DNA of 64,000 nt from Ruegeria sp. HKCCD7303. GTDB lineage: Bacteria; Pseudomonadota; Alphaproteobacteria; Rhodobacterales; Rhodobacteraceae. Position 1 is the first letter of the stretch. Every line of letters starts with the position of its first letter. The stretch lies in the NCBI RefSeq assembly GCF_013111185.1, contig NZ_WVRE01000004.1, forward strand, positions 339,282 to 403,281. Direction: 5' to 3'. Made by a program: the position numbers and the translations under genes. Below, piece after piece: positions 1 to 9,307 of this stretch. The notes below the pieces were generated by a model, which searched no databases, had not been told where the DNA came from, and saw nothing but the letters and a program-made list of their open reading frames with translations.

Positions 1-1370
1 GCGTCCGGTTCGAACGGTTCGCCTTTTTTGATGCCAATGGAAGCAAATGTCCCAACAATTTCTGGATCAAAAGCGCCGACCGGATTGTTATCCAAGGCTA
101 CATGAATCTCCTCGAAGAAGTCTTCGTTGTTGGCATGGACTGTGTTGTGCTGAACGCCGGAGATATTGATGAAGTTCTCCGATGGCGGATTGTCGGCTGC
201 GCTGAGCGGATAGATGTTCAGCCCTGCCTTGATCTCTGCAACTGGTCCTGTTGTGTCACCATCTGCCCCGGGGGAGCGACGCAGCAGCAACCAGTGTTCA
301 TTTGTTCTTGTACGAAGTTCAAAATATCCTTCTGGCACTGCAGTTTCATCGTCGTGATGCATCAACAGGTATTTCCCGCCTTCGCCTTTGTCTGCACCAA
401 GCGCGCCAATGTCTGCGACGTAGTCGAACCCTGCGTCGTCCAACAGGCCCAACATGCCAGCGGGCACCTCTATGACCATAGGACCTTCGGAGATATCAAC
501 GTTGGAACCAACGTAAATAGTCGTTGTATTAGGCGTCAGCCAGATTGATCTGGCATCCAGAAGATTTTCTGCAATGACGACATCATTGGGTTGTGCGCCT
601 ACATCTTCATAGCCTTGAAACATTCCACGCAGAGACGCGATTTTCATGCCATCAAGAAAAGCAGTCGTTGCGCGCATCAAGTCCAGATTGTCGAAGACTT
701 TCTCAACCGTATCTGGTGAAGGCATGCCATCGAAAAACTCAAGTGTGCCAAGTGTCTCTGTTTTCACTCTGTCCGGTGTCAAAACGTTTTGCGGTACGAT
801 TGCGGCGAACTCTCTGTCTGATTGTGGAGGCAATGCAACTTGTTCGTTTGCGCCCTCGTTTTGTTGAATCATATCTTCGTTCAGCAAAACGAACTCCACG
901 CGCCGGTTCAGCGCGCGTCCTTCCTCGGACAAGTTCGAGGCAACAGGCGCGATTGGACCTGCTCCCATGGCGACCAGACGTTCCGCCGCGACGTTGTAGG
1001 GTTCGCCCATCAGTGCATTGCGTACGGCCGCAGCACGGCGCTCAGCGAGGTCAATGTTGTATGCAAAGTCACCCACCGAGTCCGTATGGCCCACGATCGC
1101 CAGTCGCATTTCAGGCAGCGTCGCCATCGCGCTGGCAACTTTGAACAACACCTCGGGTGACGTGCCGGTTAGCGCGTCACTGTCGGTCTCAAAAAAACCG
1201 CCGCTCATTGAGACGCGACCATCTTCGCGCAGAGCGGACACAACCGCTTCATCTGTCAGTTCACCGACCGCTCGTGCTCTTTCTTGGCCAAATTGTTGCG
1301 CCTTAAGCGGTCCCGTGTTGACTGCGAGTGCAATCGCAATCGCTGTCATACAAGTCTTAATGTTTCTCAT
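1..1370 (-). CDS. Secreted OmpA-domain / DUF1254 fusion protein, partial
   Basis: Seen: an ATG at 1370 with GGGAG about 8 nt upstream opens 456 codons that run off the left window edge, so the C-terminus is missing. Residues 1-25 look like a Sec signal peptide ending LKA-QQ. Residues about 50-165 carry the OmpA C-terminal (peptidoglycan-binding) pattern: GHTDSVGD at 94-101, then DLAERRAAAV, RLVAMGAG and GRALNRRVEF. From about residue 195 the protein switches to the DUF1254 pattern (TLGTLEFFDGMP, EGPMVIEVP, GEGGKYLL, KGEPFEPD), also present in the next gene. Inference: a cell-wall-tethered DUF1254 protein of the periplasm. The function of DUF1254 is unknown. The same-strand DUF1254 neighbour lies 167 bp upstream, so the two may be co-transcribed. 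The fusion is the odd point, as the other two family members here lack OmpA. Confidence 0.85.
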   Translation of the reverse strand, partial: MRNIKTCMTAIAIALAVNTGPLKAQQFGQERARAVGELTDEAVVSALREDGRVSMSGGFFETDSDALTGTSPEVLFKVASAMATLPEMRLAIVGHTDSVGDFAYNIDLAERRAAAVRNALMGEPYNVAAERLVAMGAGPIAPVASNLSEEGRALNRRVEFVLLNEDMIQQNEGANEQVALPPQSDREFAAIVPQNVLTPDRVKTETLGTLEFFDGMPSPDTVEKVFDNLDLMRATTAFLDGMKIASLRGMFQGYEDVGAQPNDVVIAENLLDARSIWLTPNTTTIYVGSNVDISEGPMVIEVPAGMLGLLDDAGFDYVADIGALGADKGEGGKYLLMHHDDETAVPEGYFELRTRTNEHWLLLRRSPGADGDTTGPVAEIKAGLNIYPLSAADNPPSENFINISGVQHNTVHANNEDFFEEIHVALDNNPVGAFDPEIVGTFASIGIKKGEPFEPD

Positions 1371-1537
1371 TTTGAAACTCCCATTTTCATTGCCTTTATG
1401 CGCTTGTCGCGACTTGGCACTTTGGTGTTTGTTGTGGAGAGACGGTGTCCCGAGGCATACACCGCCTCTCCAATTACTGACCAATTGGTTTGTGCCAATA
1501 CCGGTCAGTGTCCGAATTCAATTGCGAAAAGTTTCAG

Positions 1538-3049
1538 CTACTCGACCTTCTTGAGATCTCCGAGCATCCAGCCGCTTTCCAGCCAGCCCTCTTCAGGGCC
1601 GTAGAGGCGGAACAGGAGGAAGTAGGGCTCGGTGGTTGGGATCCAGTTGCTTTCCATGCCCTCTGGCGCTTCAGGCCCGAAGTAGATGTCGTAAGAACCA
1701 TCTTCGTTTGCTTGCATCGTGTCGGTGTCGCGCTCGGAAAGTCCCACAGGATCGACGTCGCGGATGAAACTCTTGGTCTCCATCGAATAGACAATGACTG
1801 ACCAGAAATCCTCGGCGGGTGTGTCCGCTGGCACGTTCAGCTTGTAAGTCTGATTGTGGTCATACATCTCGCCTTCGCTGTCGCGCAGACCAGTTAGGTA
1901 GAACGTCCCGCCGCCAAGTTGTTTCGGCAAATAGGTAATCCAGAAGTAGCTGCCGCCGGCACGGGCATCGACAAGCACTTCGGTTTCAGTTTCGTAAGGA
2001 AACCCAAGCTCGGCCTGACCCTCTGCAAAGTCCCAGATAAGCCATTGGCTTTTCATGTCGCCGTTTTCGTCCACCCATAGCGGCAACATCGCTTTGCCTG
2101 GCGTCACAAAATAATGCTGCATGGATGCATAAGCCAGCAACAGACCTTCCTCCATTGCCTTCACCTGAAGTTCGGTTGGCTCGAACGGCTTACCCTTCTC
2201 AATCCCGAGATCCTTCAGAAAGTTCACCATGACTTTGTCTTGAGGACGGATTGGGTTGTTCTGGACGTAGTCGTTTAGGTCCTGAAAGAAGGTTTCGTTG
2301 TAGTACGGCAGGGAGTCGTAGGGAACCTCAGAGGCTTCATGATAGGTGTTCGGTGGTGGGTTGTCGGCTTCTGACAGGTAGTAGACTTTTATCGTCTGTG
2401 CGTATTCAGCCGCGTCCGCATCAGTCGCGCCGTTGGTCAGCTTTGGGCGGAATGAAAACCCGTATTCGTAAGTGTCTGTCTCGAACGGCAAGTATCCCGC
2501 GTCAGTCAGTTCCTCGATTGACATGTCGCCATCATAGTCGGGTGGCAGCATGAGATATTTACCACCTTCTCCTTCGTCGAACCCGTCCGGACCAACATCG
2601 GCAATCGGGACATCCCAGGCGTTTACAATCGTACCGAAGTAATTGACCTTGTCTGTTGCTGCCGGAACTTCGATCACCATAGGCCCGGGCTCAGATGTCA
2701 TGGACGCCCATGCGTAAGCTGTTACATCATTGGCCGTCAGAAACCCGTGTTTGGAGTCGAACGGTTTGTTGAGATACACAATGTCGTTGTAATCCCCGCC
2801 CAGATCTCGGCGAATACCTTTCAGGAAGTCGATCATGCCTGCAGCAGGCATGCCCCAAATCGCGGTTTGCGTCGCGCGCTGCACCATTATTTTGTATTCG
2901 ATGTCTTCAACCTGCGCCGAGCGCGCGAGAATGTCGCCCGTGTCGTTAAATTCCTGCGCCTCGACCTGAGCAGCGGCGCCGCCGACGCAAATGGCCGCAA
3001 CTAAACACTTGGTCGATAAGTCTGTGAACAATGTGCCCATCTGTTTCAT
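1538..3049 (-). CDS. Secreted DUF1254/DUF1214 protein
   Basis: 503 aa with an N-terminal signal peptide (cleavage probably after VEA, about residue 31). The N-terminal half fits DUF1254 (GPMVIEVP, GEGGKYLMLPPDYDG) and the C-terminal third fits DUF1214 (GGSYFWITYLP, TYKLNVPADTPAEDFWSVIVY, NWIPT, LFRLYGPEEGW). Both domains are widespread in exported bacterial proteins, and no catalytic activity is established. The KGKPFEP block aligns with the OmpA-fused neighbour, so the two genes are paralogues. It is transcribed away from the AraC regulator at 3142, and its ATG at 3049 lies about 90 bp from that gene's start. Control by that AraC protein is inferred from this divergent arrangement only. Confidence 0.85.
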   Translation of the reverse strand: MKQMGTLFTDLSTKCLVAAICVGGAAAQVEAQEFNDTGDILARSAQVEDIEYKIMVQRATQTAIWGMPAAGMIDFLKGIRRDLGGDYNDIVYLNKPFDSKHGFLTANDVTAYAWASMTSEPGPMVIEVPAATDKVNYFGTIVNAWDVPIADVGPDGFDEGEGGKYLMLPPDYDGDMSIEELTDAGYLPFETDTYEYGFSFRPKLTNGATDADAAEYAQTIKVYYLSEADNPPPNTYHEASEVPYDSLPYYNETFFQDLNDYVQNNPIRPQDKVMVNFLKDLGIEKGKPFEPTELQVKAMEEGLLLAYASMQHYFVTPGKAMLPLWVDENGDMKSQWLIWDFAEGQAELGFPYETETEVLVDARAGGSYFWITYLPKQLGGGTFYLTGLRDSEGEMYDHNQTYKLNVPADTPAEDFWSVIVYSMETKSFIRDVDPVGLSERDTDTMQANEDGSYDIYFGPEAPEGMESNWIPTTEPYFLLFRLYGPEEGWLESGWMLGDLKKVE

Positions 3050-3141
3050 TCGTGACTACTCCCTTGAGGTTTTCGCGAGACTTGCACATCCGAAACGCAG
3101 ATGCGTATCATTTCACGACAGGCGCATTTCCGGAGAACTCA

Positions 3142-4164
3142 ATGGCACTGCCACCGATGATTTCAGCGAAGGCGCTTGGTGCGATGCCGCAGTTTGTCCA
3201 TGAGGTCGCTGGAGAAAAAAGATTAGCGAAGGCCATGGATGTCGCTGACCTTCCACATCACTTTATCGAAGAACGGTCGGGATACATTTCCGAGCATTCG
3301 CTGGCGACATTCGTCGAGGAGGCGGTTCGATTGGCGGGCCATCAAAACATTGGCTTGCTTTGGTCTCCTTACCTAACGGTCGCAGACTACGGGCTTTGGG
3401 GAGAGTATGTCCTGTCCGCGCCTACGTTGGGTAACGCGCTACGTCGCGCAACATCGGTTATGCCTTTGCACTCATCAGTTGATCGTGCATGGCTGGAAGC
3501 CTCTGGCCGACGTTCGCGCTATTGCTACAAATTCGGAATGCCGGAGCACCCCGCTTACGCCGATATAGCTTTTTCCGCGATCGGCGTTTTCCTAAGTATT
3601 TTTCGCGAGTACCTAGGTAAGGAATGGACGCCTACGGCAGTTCTCTTGGATTTTGCAAAAGTACCGAACTCGGTCGAAGTCGAAGACACATATGGGTGTC
3701 CCATAGTTTGGAACGCACCAAGGTTGGGTGTGGAATTCGAAAGCTCATTGCTTTTGGTCGAGAACAGAAGGCAATATCGCGTTCGCGGTTTTGTGACGGT
3801 TGACGATGTTGCGAGGGAACGCGTCGGCGGACCACCTGAAACAATGGCTGGTCGGGTTGCCGCAATAGCCCGACAGCAACTCCACCACAAAGAAATCTCG
3901 GTTGATGCAACCGCTCGCGCACTCGGGCTTGGTGTTCGCGCTCTTCAAAGGAAGCTCGAGGAAGAAGGCGCGCAATTCCGTCGCATAGTAACCGATGTTC
4001 GCGTAAGCCGGGCGAAAGAGTTACTTTCATTGCAGTCTGGCACCATCGCCGATATTGCTACTGCGCTTGGATACGAGACAGCCAACAACTTCAGCCGTGC
4101 ATTTAAGACCGCCACTGGTGTCTCGCCATCTGAGCACCGAATTCTTGGGCGCGATAGGTTCTAA
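3142..4164 (+). CDS. AraC-family transcriptional regulator
   Basis: 340 aa from an ATG at 3142. That start has GGAGAA 5 nt upstream, whereas the in-frame ATG at 3031 overlaps the divergent gene and has no such site. The N-terminal two thirds fit the arabinose-binding-like domain of the AraC/OruR type (a LWSPYLTVADYGLWGEY-like stretch). The last 90 residues form the double helix-turn-helix: first helix pair around DATARALGLGVRALQRKL, second around TIADIATALGYETANNFSRAFK, ending GVSPSEHR. It probably controls the divergently read DUF1254 gene at 1538-3049. The ligand is unknown. The domain architecture matches the AraC protein at 39978, which also sits opposite a sulfatase-DUF1254 pair. Confidence 0.9.
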   Translation: MALPPMISAKALGAMPQFVHEVAGEKRLAKAMDVADLPHHFIEERSGYISEHSLATFVEEAVRLAGHQNIGLLWSPYLTVADYGLWGEYVLSAPTLGNALRRATSVMPLHSSVDRAWLEASGRRSRYCYKFGMPEHPAYADIAFSAIGVFLSIFREYLGKEWTPTAVLLDFAKVPNSVEVEDTYGCPIVWNAPRLGVEFESSLLLVENRRQYRVRGFVTVDDVARERVGGPPETMAGRVAAIARQQLHHKEISVDATARALGLGVRALQRKLEEEGAQFRRIVTDVRVSRAKELLSLQSGTIADIATALGYETANNFSRAFKTATGVSPSEHRILGRDRF

Positions 4165-4376
4165 ACCTTCTGAAACCGCTCCAGTACCACCGACTGCTTC
4201 GTCCGCATTGCATACATTGGGCGTTATTAACTGAATGTCCGCATCGAGCCCAGAACGGAAGTTTTGGCGACCCTGGCTATTCCCTCAAATTCGCTGACAA
4301 GAAACTCAACCTCTCTTACGCAATATCTGTATGATATGTTGGATCAACTTTTCCAACTGCAGAACGCTAGTCTGAG
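4165..4376 (+). repeat. Intergenic degenerate repeat, copy a (core 4198-4265)
   Basis: The gap between the AraC gene and the hydrolase-cyclase gene contains gtccgcattgca near 4201 and aatgtccgcatcgagcccag near 4234. The same two blocks recur at 47848-47905, and the first also recurs at 63348. No open frame or hairpin with a T-tract was found. It is read as a decayed member of a dispersed intergenic repeat family. Confidence 0.5.
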
Positions 4377-5711
4377 ATGAACCCAGTTGAAACCAAGTAC
4401 GCCAAAAGCGGGGATACTCACATCGCTTACCAGGTGGTCGGTGAAGGTGACTTAGATGTAGTTTATGTGCCTGGTTGGGTTTCTCATGTGGAGCTTTGCT
4501 GGGAGGAACCGACGCTAAACCGTTTCTTGTCCAGAATTGCGTCGTTTGCGAGATTGATCCTTTTTGACAAGCGTGGAACTGGCCTTTCAGACAGGGTTTC
4601 AAACGATCAACTGCCTACGCTTGAAGAACGCGCTGACGATTTGCTTGCGGTTATGGATGCTGCAAACTCGTCGCGCGCGGCACTGATCGGTTTTTCAGAA
4701 GGTGGCAACCTAGCCGCTTTCTTTGCCGCATCACACCCTGAACGAACATCTGCGCTTGTTATGTTTGGCGCATTCGGCAAGCGCATATGGAGCCCGGAAT
4801 ATCCCTGGGCGCCCACTCCTGAAGAACGTCAAAAGGACTATGAGTTCGTCGAACGAGAGTGGGGTAACTTGATGGACTTGGAGCACTATGCGCCCAGCAA
4901 GGCCAATGATGAGGCATTTATGCGACGGACATGCGCATACCTAAGGAGAAGCGCCAGTCCCGGTGCGGCTGTGACTCTTCTTAAGATGAATACCGAGATA
5001 GATTTGACCAATGTTCTCCCCGCCGTCCACGTGCCAACTCTCGTGTTGCACCGCACTGGTGATCGAGACGCGCATATAGAAGAAGGGCGTTGGATTGCAG
5101 ATCGGATTTCAGGCGCCCAGTTCAAGGAGCTGCCCGGGGAAGATCATTTTCCCTGGGTTGGAGACTCCGAAAGGATCATTGAAGAAATTCAGGCCTACGT
5201 CACCGGTGAGAAACCCCTCCTTCCGAGCGAACGAGTTTTGGCGACTATTTTGTTTACCGATATTGTTGGATCTACGGATCTTGCCCATCAATTGGGTGAT
5301 GCTGCGTGGAAAGACCTGCTTAACCAACATGACCAACTGTGTGCTCAAGCCATCACTGAGCATAATGGGCGACTGGTAAAAGGAACCGGTGACGGACTGC
5401 TTGCAACCTTTGATGGTCCTGGCAGGGGCATATCATGCGGAAAGAAAATCGTTTCCATCGCTCGTGATTTGGGGCTTTCTGTCCGCTGTGGCTTGCATAC
5501 AGGGGAATGTGAGCTTCGCGGCGACGAAATAGCAGGTGTGGCTGTCCATCTAGCCGCCCGCGTATCAGCACTAGCAGAAGCCGATCAATTGCTCGTCTCC
5601 AGAACCGTGCGAGACTTGGTTGCCGGCTCAGGCCATAACCTGAGGGATGAGGGCGAACATCTGCTTAAGGGGTTTTCGGAGAAGTGGTCGATCTATTCGG
5701 TTCATCTCTAG
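4377..5711 (+). CDS. Alpha/beta hydrolase - class III nucleotidyl cyclase fusion
   Basis: 444 aa, no signal peptide. Residues 1-275 form an alpha/beta hydrolase with LFDKRGTGLSD at 62-72, nucleophile elbow GFSEGG (Ser107) and a GEDHFPW histidine at about 257. Residues 285-440 form a class III adenylate/guanylate cyclase catalytic domain: FTDIVGST with metal-binding Asp295, KGTGDG with Asp339, then RCGLHTGE. Both metal aspartates are present, so activity is possible. Fusions of this type are known in bacteria, but what links hydrolysis to cyclic nucleotide synthesis is not. It is convergent with a second cyclase gene at 5967. A gene at 48881 carries related domains in the opposite order. The ATG at 4377 has no strong Shine-Dalgarno, so the start is less certain. 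Confidence 0.88.
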   Translation: MNPVETKYAKSGDTHIAYQVVGEGDLDVVYVPGWVSHVELCWEEPTLNRFLSRIASFARLILFDKRGTGLSDRVSNDQLPTLEERADDLLAVMDAANSSRAALIGFSEGGNLAAFFAASHPERTSALVMFGAFGKRIWSPEYPWAPTPEERQKDYEFVEREWGNLMDLEHYAPSKANDEAFMRRTCAYLRRSASPGAAVTLLKMNTEIDLTNVLPAVHVPTLVLHRTGDRDAHIEEGRWIADRISGAQFKELPGEDHFPWVGDSERIIEEIQAYVTGEKPLLPSERVLATILFTDIVGSTDLAHQLGDAAWKDLLNQHDQLCAQAITEHNGRLVKGTGDGLLATFDGPGRGISCGKKIVSIARDLGLSVRCGLHTGECELRGDEIAGVAVHLAARVSALAEADQLLVSRTVRDLVAGSGHNLRDEGEHLLKGFSEKWSIYSVHL

Positions 5712-5966
5712 ACATACGGTTTTTTGCAAACTTTCGAAGTATTCAGAGCCGCAGCGAACGCCGCCTTCGTCCCGCAACTCAGTCATTCGCCAATTTCTGG
5801 CTAGCGTCTGGTTTTCATGAAAGCGGTCGCCCAAATCAAAAATCGGAAATTTCAGACAAGCAACGGCCGCTTAGCGCGCGACAGCAGTCATCTGACAAAA
5901 TGACTCGGATGACTGCCTTGAGGCCCAAAGCGGCCTTCAGAGCAACCGTCGCCAATGCCTGCTATT
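5712..5966. repeat. Intergenic degenerate repeat, copy b
   Basis: Between two convergent cyclase genes. Positions 5887-5930 (gtcatctgac, gactgccttgag, then gcccaaagcgg) align with 55553-55595 over about 45 bases. No gene was recognised in the gap. It is probably a decayed member of the repeat family found in other gaps of this window. Confidence 0.5.
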
Positions 5967-7274
5967 CTACTCTGCATTGTCGAAAGTCATCCGGAAAACC
6001 TCAACTGGTTCGCGGATACCTTTGAGCGTGACCTCTCCTGCTGAAACCGACGGGAATTCCTCTTCCACGGCGATCGCCGCGCGGGTGCTGAGCAGTATCT
6101 CACCGTCCTCGGCCATATCGCAGAGACGTGCCGCCACGTTGATCGCAGTGCCCGAGGCGGTGTAGTCTGATCGATCTTCATACCCGACCATGCCTACAGT
6201 TGCATATCCGAGCGATACGCCCACGCCAAACCCAAGTCTATGACCAAGCCGCTTCCATTGCTTGGACAACTCAACCATTTTAGCGCGCATCGCGACCGCG
6301 AGCCTAACCGCGTCACCGGCAGGGTCCTCGCAGGGCAACGGGTCGTTAAACAGCACCATAATCCCGTCGCCCATGCGGTGGTCGACGCCCGCTCCATGCG
6401 CGTTGATCAGCTTCCCCATTTCCTCGTGATAGGTCTGCAACACCTCGATGGTTTCTTCGGGTTCCGCAGTTTCGCAAAATGCCGTGAACCCACGAATGTC
6501 ACAAAAAATAACACCCAAAAGGGAGCGATGGCTTTTCAACAAGGCCTCAGAGCCTGAGGAGATCACCGTGTCGGCGACAGCGTTTGGAAGAAAGCGTTTA
6601 AGACGGCTCATTCGCTCAATCTCGCCTACCTGTTCCTCGACGCGGTCTCCAAGTTCTGCATTCAGCTTTTCCAAGGCTCTAAACTGTCGCGCGTTTTCGA
6701 TGGCGATGACGGCTTCGGTGGCAAAGTTATCGACCAAAAGCAGGTCGTCAGGTGCGAATTTGCCGACCTCTCGTCGCAGCAGAACCAGATTGCCAAGAGA
6801 TTTCCCCTGCGAAACAAGCGGGACGAACACACGCGACAGGATACCATCGACGTCCACCAATTTTATCGCATCCGCATGCCTGGATTTGTAGAACTCCGTC
6901 TCGCGTATATCAGGTTCTTCGACGATCCGACGCGTTTTGACGCTTTTGTAAGGTGCAAATTCTCGGCCGACTTGAAAGACGTTGCCGACCTTCATCATAG
7001 TAGTCGCTTCCCCCGTGGCAGCAGCAATTTTCCATTCGGTATGGTCCTCATTGATCAAAACCACAAAGGTCATCGGAGCACTACACAACCGCGCTGCGTT
7101 TTCTACGATTGTCTGAAAAACTGGCGTCTCATCGTCGCGGCTTTGGCTTATGACAGTCAGGATTTCCCGCGTCGCGGCCTCACGGTCACGCGCTCGAACA
7201 AGTTCGGCTCGAAGGGTTTGTTCATAAGCGTTGTCCTGTGAGTCCGGCACAATTTGCCCTCGGTTCCTGATCAC
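5967..7274 (-). CDS. GAF-domain class III adenylate/guanylate cyclase
   Basis: 435 aa. A short N-terminal helix is followed by a GAF sensory domain (about 38-200) and a linker helix (about 200-228). The class III cyclase domain (about 250-430) carries FCDIRGFT with Asp259, MGDG with Asp303, then LGFGVGVSLGYA and DYTASGTAINVAARL. Two metal-binding aspartates and the NVAAR helix are intact, so it should make a cyclic nucleotide from ATP or GTP. The GAF ligand is unknown. There are no transmembrane segments, so it is likely cytosolic. It converges on the hydrolase-cyclase gene ending at 5711, which makes a local cyclic-nucleotide signalling pair plausible but unproved. Confidence 0.9.
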   Translation of the reverse strand: MIRNRGQIVPDSQDNAYEQTLRAELVRARDREAATREILTVISQSRDDETPVFQTIVENAARLCSAPMTFVVLINEDHTEWKIAAATGEATTMMKVGNVFQVGREFAPYKSVKTRRIVEEPDIRETEFYKSRHADAIKLVDVDGILSRVFVPLVSQGKSLGNLVLLRREVGKFAPDDLLLVDNFATEAVIAIENARQFRALEKLNAELGDRVEEQVGEIERMSRLKRFLPNAVADTVISSGSEALLKSHRSLLGVIFCDIRGFTAFCETAEPEETIEVLQTYHEEMGKLINAHGAGVDHRMGDGIMVLFNDPLPCEDPAGDAVRLAVAMRAKMVELSKQWKRLGHRLGFGVGVSLGYATVGMVGYEDRSDYTASGTAINVAARLCDMAEDGEILLSTRAAIAVEEEFPSVSAGEVTLKGIREPVEVFRMTFDNAE

Positions 7275-7650
7275 ATTTCAACATGGATATCACACAAGGC
7301 TTGCGAGACCAGAGAATTGCAGAGCGGACGCCAGGCGGAGGCAGGTTTGTCCGCACAGCAGACATAGTCGTTTTACGACACAAAGTCTGGTTCCGTTCTT
7401 TAGCGGACATCCAGGAAAACTGCTCAAGACAGAGAGTATCTGGTCCCCATCGAGCCACCCCGCTGAAACATGGTCAGCTTTTGTTCTTCAAAACTTTCAA
7501 TTTCTTATCATCTTTCTGTGACCGGATAGCTTACCCTGAACTGGTCGCGGAGCATGCGAAAGATGAACTTGGCCTTGTGACTTATAGTCAAAGGTTCATT
7601 CGAAATTCTAAGACTGTTCCACTTGCTGGAGCAAGTTGATCGCCAGGTGT
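7275..7650. other. 376-bp gap with degenerate repeat, copy c
   Basis: Holds the upstream region of the cyclase gene and the downstream region of the amine oxidase gene (both minus strand). Around 7318-7415 it contains gcggacgccag, tttgtccgcacagcagacat and tagcggacatcc, which resemble the repeat family of other gaps. Open frames here are short and lack ribosome-binding sites. No terminator with a T-tract was recognised. Confidence 0.4.
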
Positions 7651-8916
7651 TCAGCGTAGCTGCGCCAACACATCTTCCGCGGCCCTTAATCCTTCTAGGT
7701 GGGCTCCGCTGACCGAGCATTGTTGGTTAGGATGTGTAGCTTCACCGGCGAAGTGCACCCGCTCAGCATGAGACTGGCGTAAGACAGCGCGTTTGTTGTG
7801 GCCTCCCGGCTTGGCTCCAGCGTAAGAACCACGCACATAGGGTTCATTTCGCCAAGCGGTAGCGTGGCCTTTGATGAAGGCTTTTCTGACTGTTGTGCCG
7901 AAAAAGCCAACCAATGTTTCGAGCGCGTGCTCTATGGCGCTTTCAGGCCCCGCGTCCTGCAAAAGTCTGGAAAAGCTTCCAGAACTTTCAAAGCTGGTAA
8001 GGCCGGTGTTTGCGATGTTGCAAAGAAAACCGCCTCCGCGGGCTACCCCGTTGGCGTCGGGTTCTAAGTGGTACGTCAACCAAGTATCGGGTTGCACTGG
8101 CAAAGCTCCGGAGCGGAAAAGGAGGCCAGCGTGATTGTAGTCTCCCATAGTGATGAGCTCGAGCGCTGAGCGTCGGTCGGATTCTAGCGGGGGATCAAAG
8201 TGGATGATGTCTTCGGCTAGGACGCCGACGGAAACTGTAACAATTACGGTTCGAGCTTTGATCTTGCCAGTGGCCGTAGTTATCTGCACCCCTTCAGTGA
8301 GAGATTTTATTTCTGTGACCGGAGTGGCCAATTTAATTGGCAGCCCCTTTGCAGTGCATGCAATTAGGTGTCCGAAGCCTTCGCGACAAAACCAATCGTC
8401 TCCGCCCTCCCAGGCACTGATGTCTCGCAGAGATGTATCCGGCAAATCTCTGGCAATCGACAAGGCAAATGTCATCGCTGCCGTGAACGACCAATGCCCT
8501 TTGTTCTGCCAAATGTCTGCCAAGGACCGGTCTGTTGGAATTCCGGTACTTGCTTCAATTTCTGCATCGATGCGCGCCGCTTCAGTGATCGCGCTATGAA
8601 GCTCGTCGACTTCGTCCCACAGAACAGCGTCATCCTCCAAGCCATATGTCACCGCGTTGTCTGGGGCTGCATAGAGATCAAGGCCGAGTGCGAGACCTGG
8701 AGCTTTCAGAGCGTTTGCATGTTCGGTATGCATCCAGTGCGCACCCATGTCGAACGGGACGCCAAAGATTTCCGTGTCCGTGTGTGTGCGCCCCCCGACG
8801 CGGTTGGATGCCTCGATGCAGACTACTGAGAGTCCCGCGGATTTGAGAGCGTGAGTAGCTGCAATTCCTGCTGCTCCGGCGCCAACGACAACGACGTCAA
8901 AGTCGTGAACTTTCAA
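7651..8916 (-). CDS. Flavin-containing amine oxidase (MAO/polyamine-oxidase type)
   Basis: 421 aa. The FAD dinucleotide-binding motif GAGAAG sits at residues 12-17, followed by a GGRTHT loop (about 42-47) and GAHWMH at about 58. The C-terminal FAD motif is HFAGEATHP, then GAHLEGLRAAEDVL. This is the flavin amine oxidase fold, which oxidises primary, secondary or polyamines to imines with release of H2O2. No signal peptide is visible, so it is cytosolic. It is transcribed in the same direction as the Rieske oxygenase and its 87-aa partner, about 130 bp downstream of them, which places it in the amine-degradation region. The exact substrate cannot be read from sequence. Confidence 0.9.
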   Translation of the reverse strand: MKVHDFDVVVVGAGAAGIAATHALKSAGLSVVCIEASNRVGGRTHTDTEIFGVPFDMGAHWMHTEHANALKAPGLALGLDLYAAPDNAVTYGLEDDAVLWDEVDELHSAITEAARIDAEIEASTGIPTDRSLADIWQNKGHWSFTAAMTFALSIARDLPDTSLRDISAWEGGDDWFCREGFGHLIACTAKGLPIKLATPVTEIKSLTEGVQITTATGKIKARTVIVTVSVGVLAEDIIHFDPPLESDRRSALELITMGDYNHAGLLFRSGALPVQPDTWLTYHLEPDANGVARGGGFLCNIANTGLTSFESSGSFSRLLQDAGPESAIEHALETLVGFFGTTVRKAFIKGHATAWRNEPYVRGSYAGAKPGGHNKRAVLRQSHAERVHFAGEATHPNQQCSVSGAHLEGLRAAEDVLAQLR

Positions 8917-9043
8917 TGCTTTCGCTCCAGAAATGAGATTGGCATGAGAGATGGTTTTCGGAGTGGGTTTGCGCTTTCCTTACATTTTGAGAATTTACAA
9001 GGATTTGAGTTATCCAAGGATTTTGTCGTTTGCGCGGAAGCAG

Positions 9044-9307
9044 TCATTGATTGGTTCTTGAGTTTAGATTGCAAACGAATTCTGGAATTGAAACGCCCTC
9101 GTATCTAGCCAGATCGAGCGGATCTTCCGTGTCAAGCTTGCTGCATCTTCGGTAGATTTCCAGCATCTCGGCAGAAAGCTCGCCGCTCTTAAAAAAATAC
9201 ATCGCGGCAGCATATCTTGTGGCGCCAGAGCCAGGTTTTCCGATGGCTGTTACCAGGAACTGCGTTTGAGCTTCTGCTTCCTCCACTTTGAATATACCTT
9301 TAGTCAC
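9044..9307 (-). CDS. Small protein translationally coupled to Rieske oxygenase
   Basis: 87 aa, family not recognised. Its ATG overlaps the stop of the Rieske oxygenase gene by 4 bases (ATGA type), a strong sign that it is a real co-translated gene. The sequence is soluble and mostly helical, with a central YAAAMYFFKSGELSAEMLEI block and two cysteines (in RRCSK and FVCNL). It has no signal peptide and no ferredoxin cysteine pattern, so it is not an obvious electron-transfer partner. It could be a small subunit or assembly partner of the oxygenase, but that is inference from the coupling alone. Confidence 0.7.
   Translation of the reverse strand: MTKGIFKVEEAEAQTQFLVTAIGKPGSGATRYAAAMYFFKSGELSAEMLEIYRRCSKLDTEDPLDLARYEGVSIPEFVCNLNSRTNQ

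Noticed and set aside
102..1144. Plus-strand open frames at the left end
   Set aside because: They are antisense to the OmpA-DUF1254 gene, whose minus-strand frame is fully open with clear domain motifs.
8851..9108. 85-codon plus-strand frame
   Set aside because: It overlaps the amine oxidase start and the end of the coupled 87-aa gene and has no start signal.
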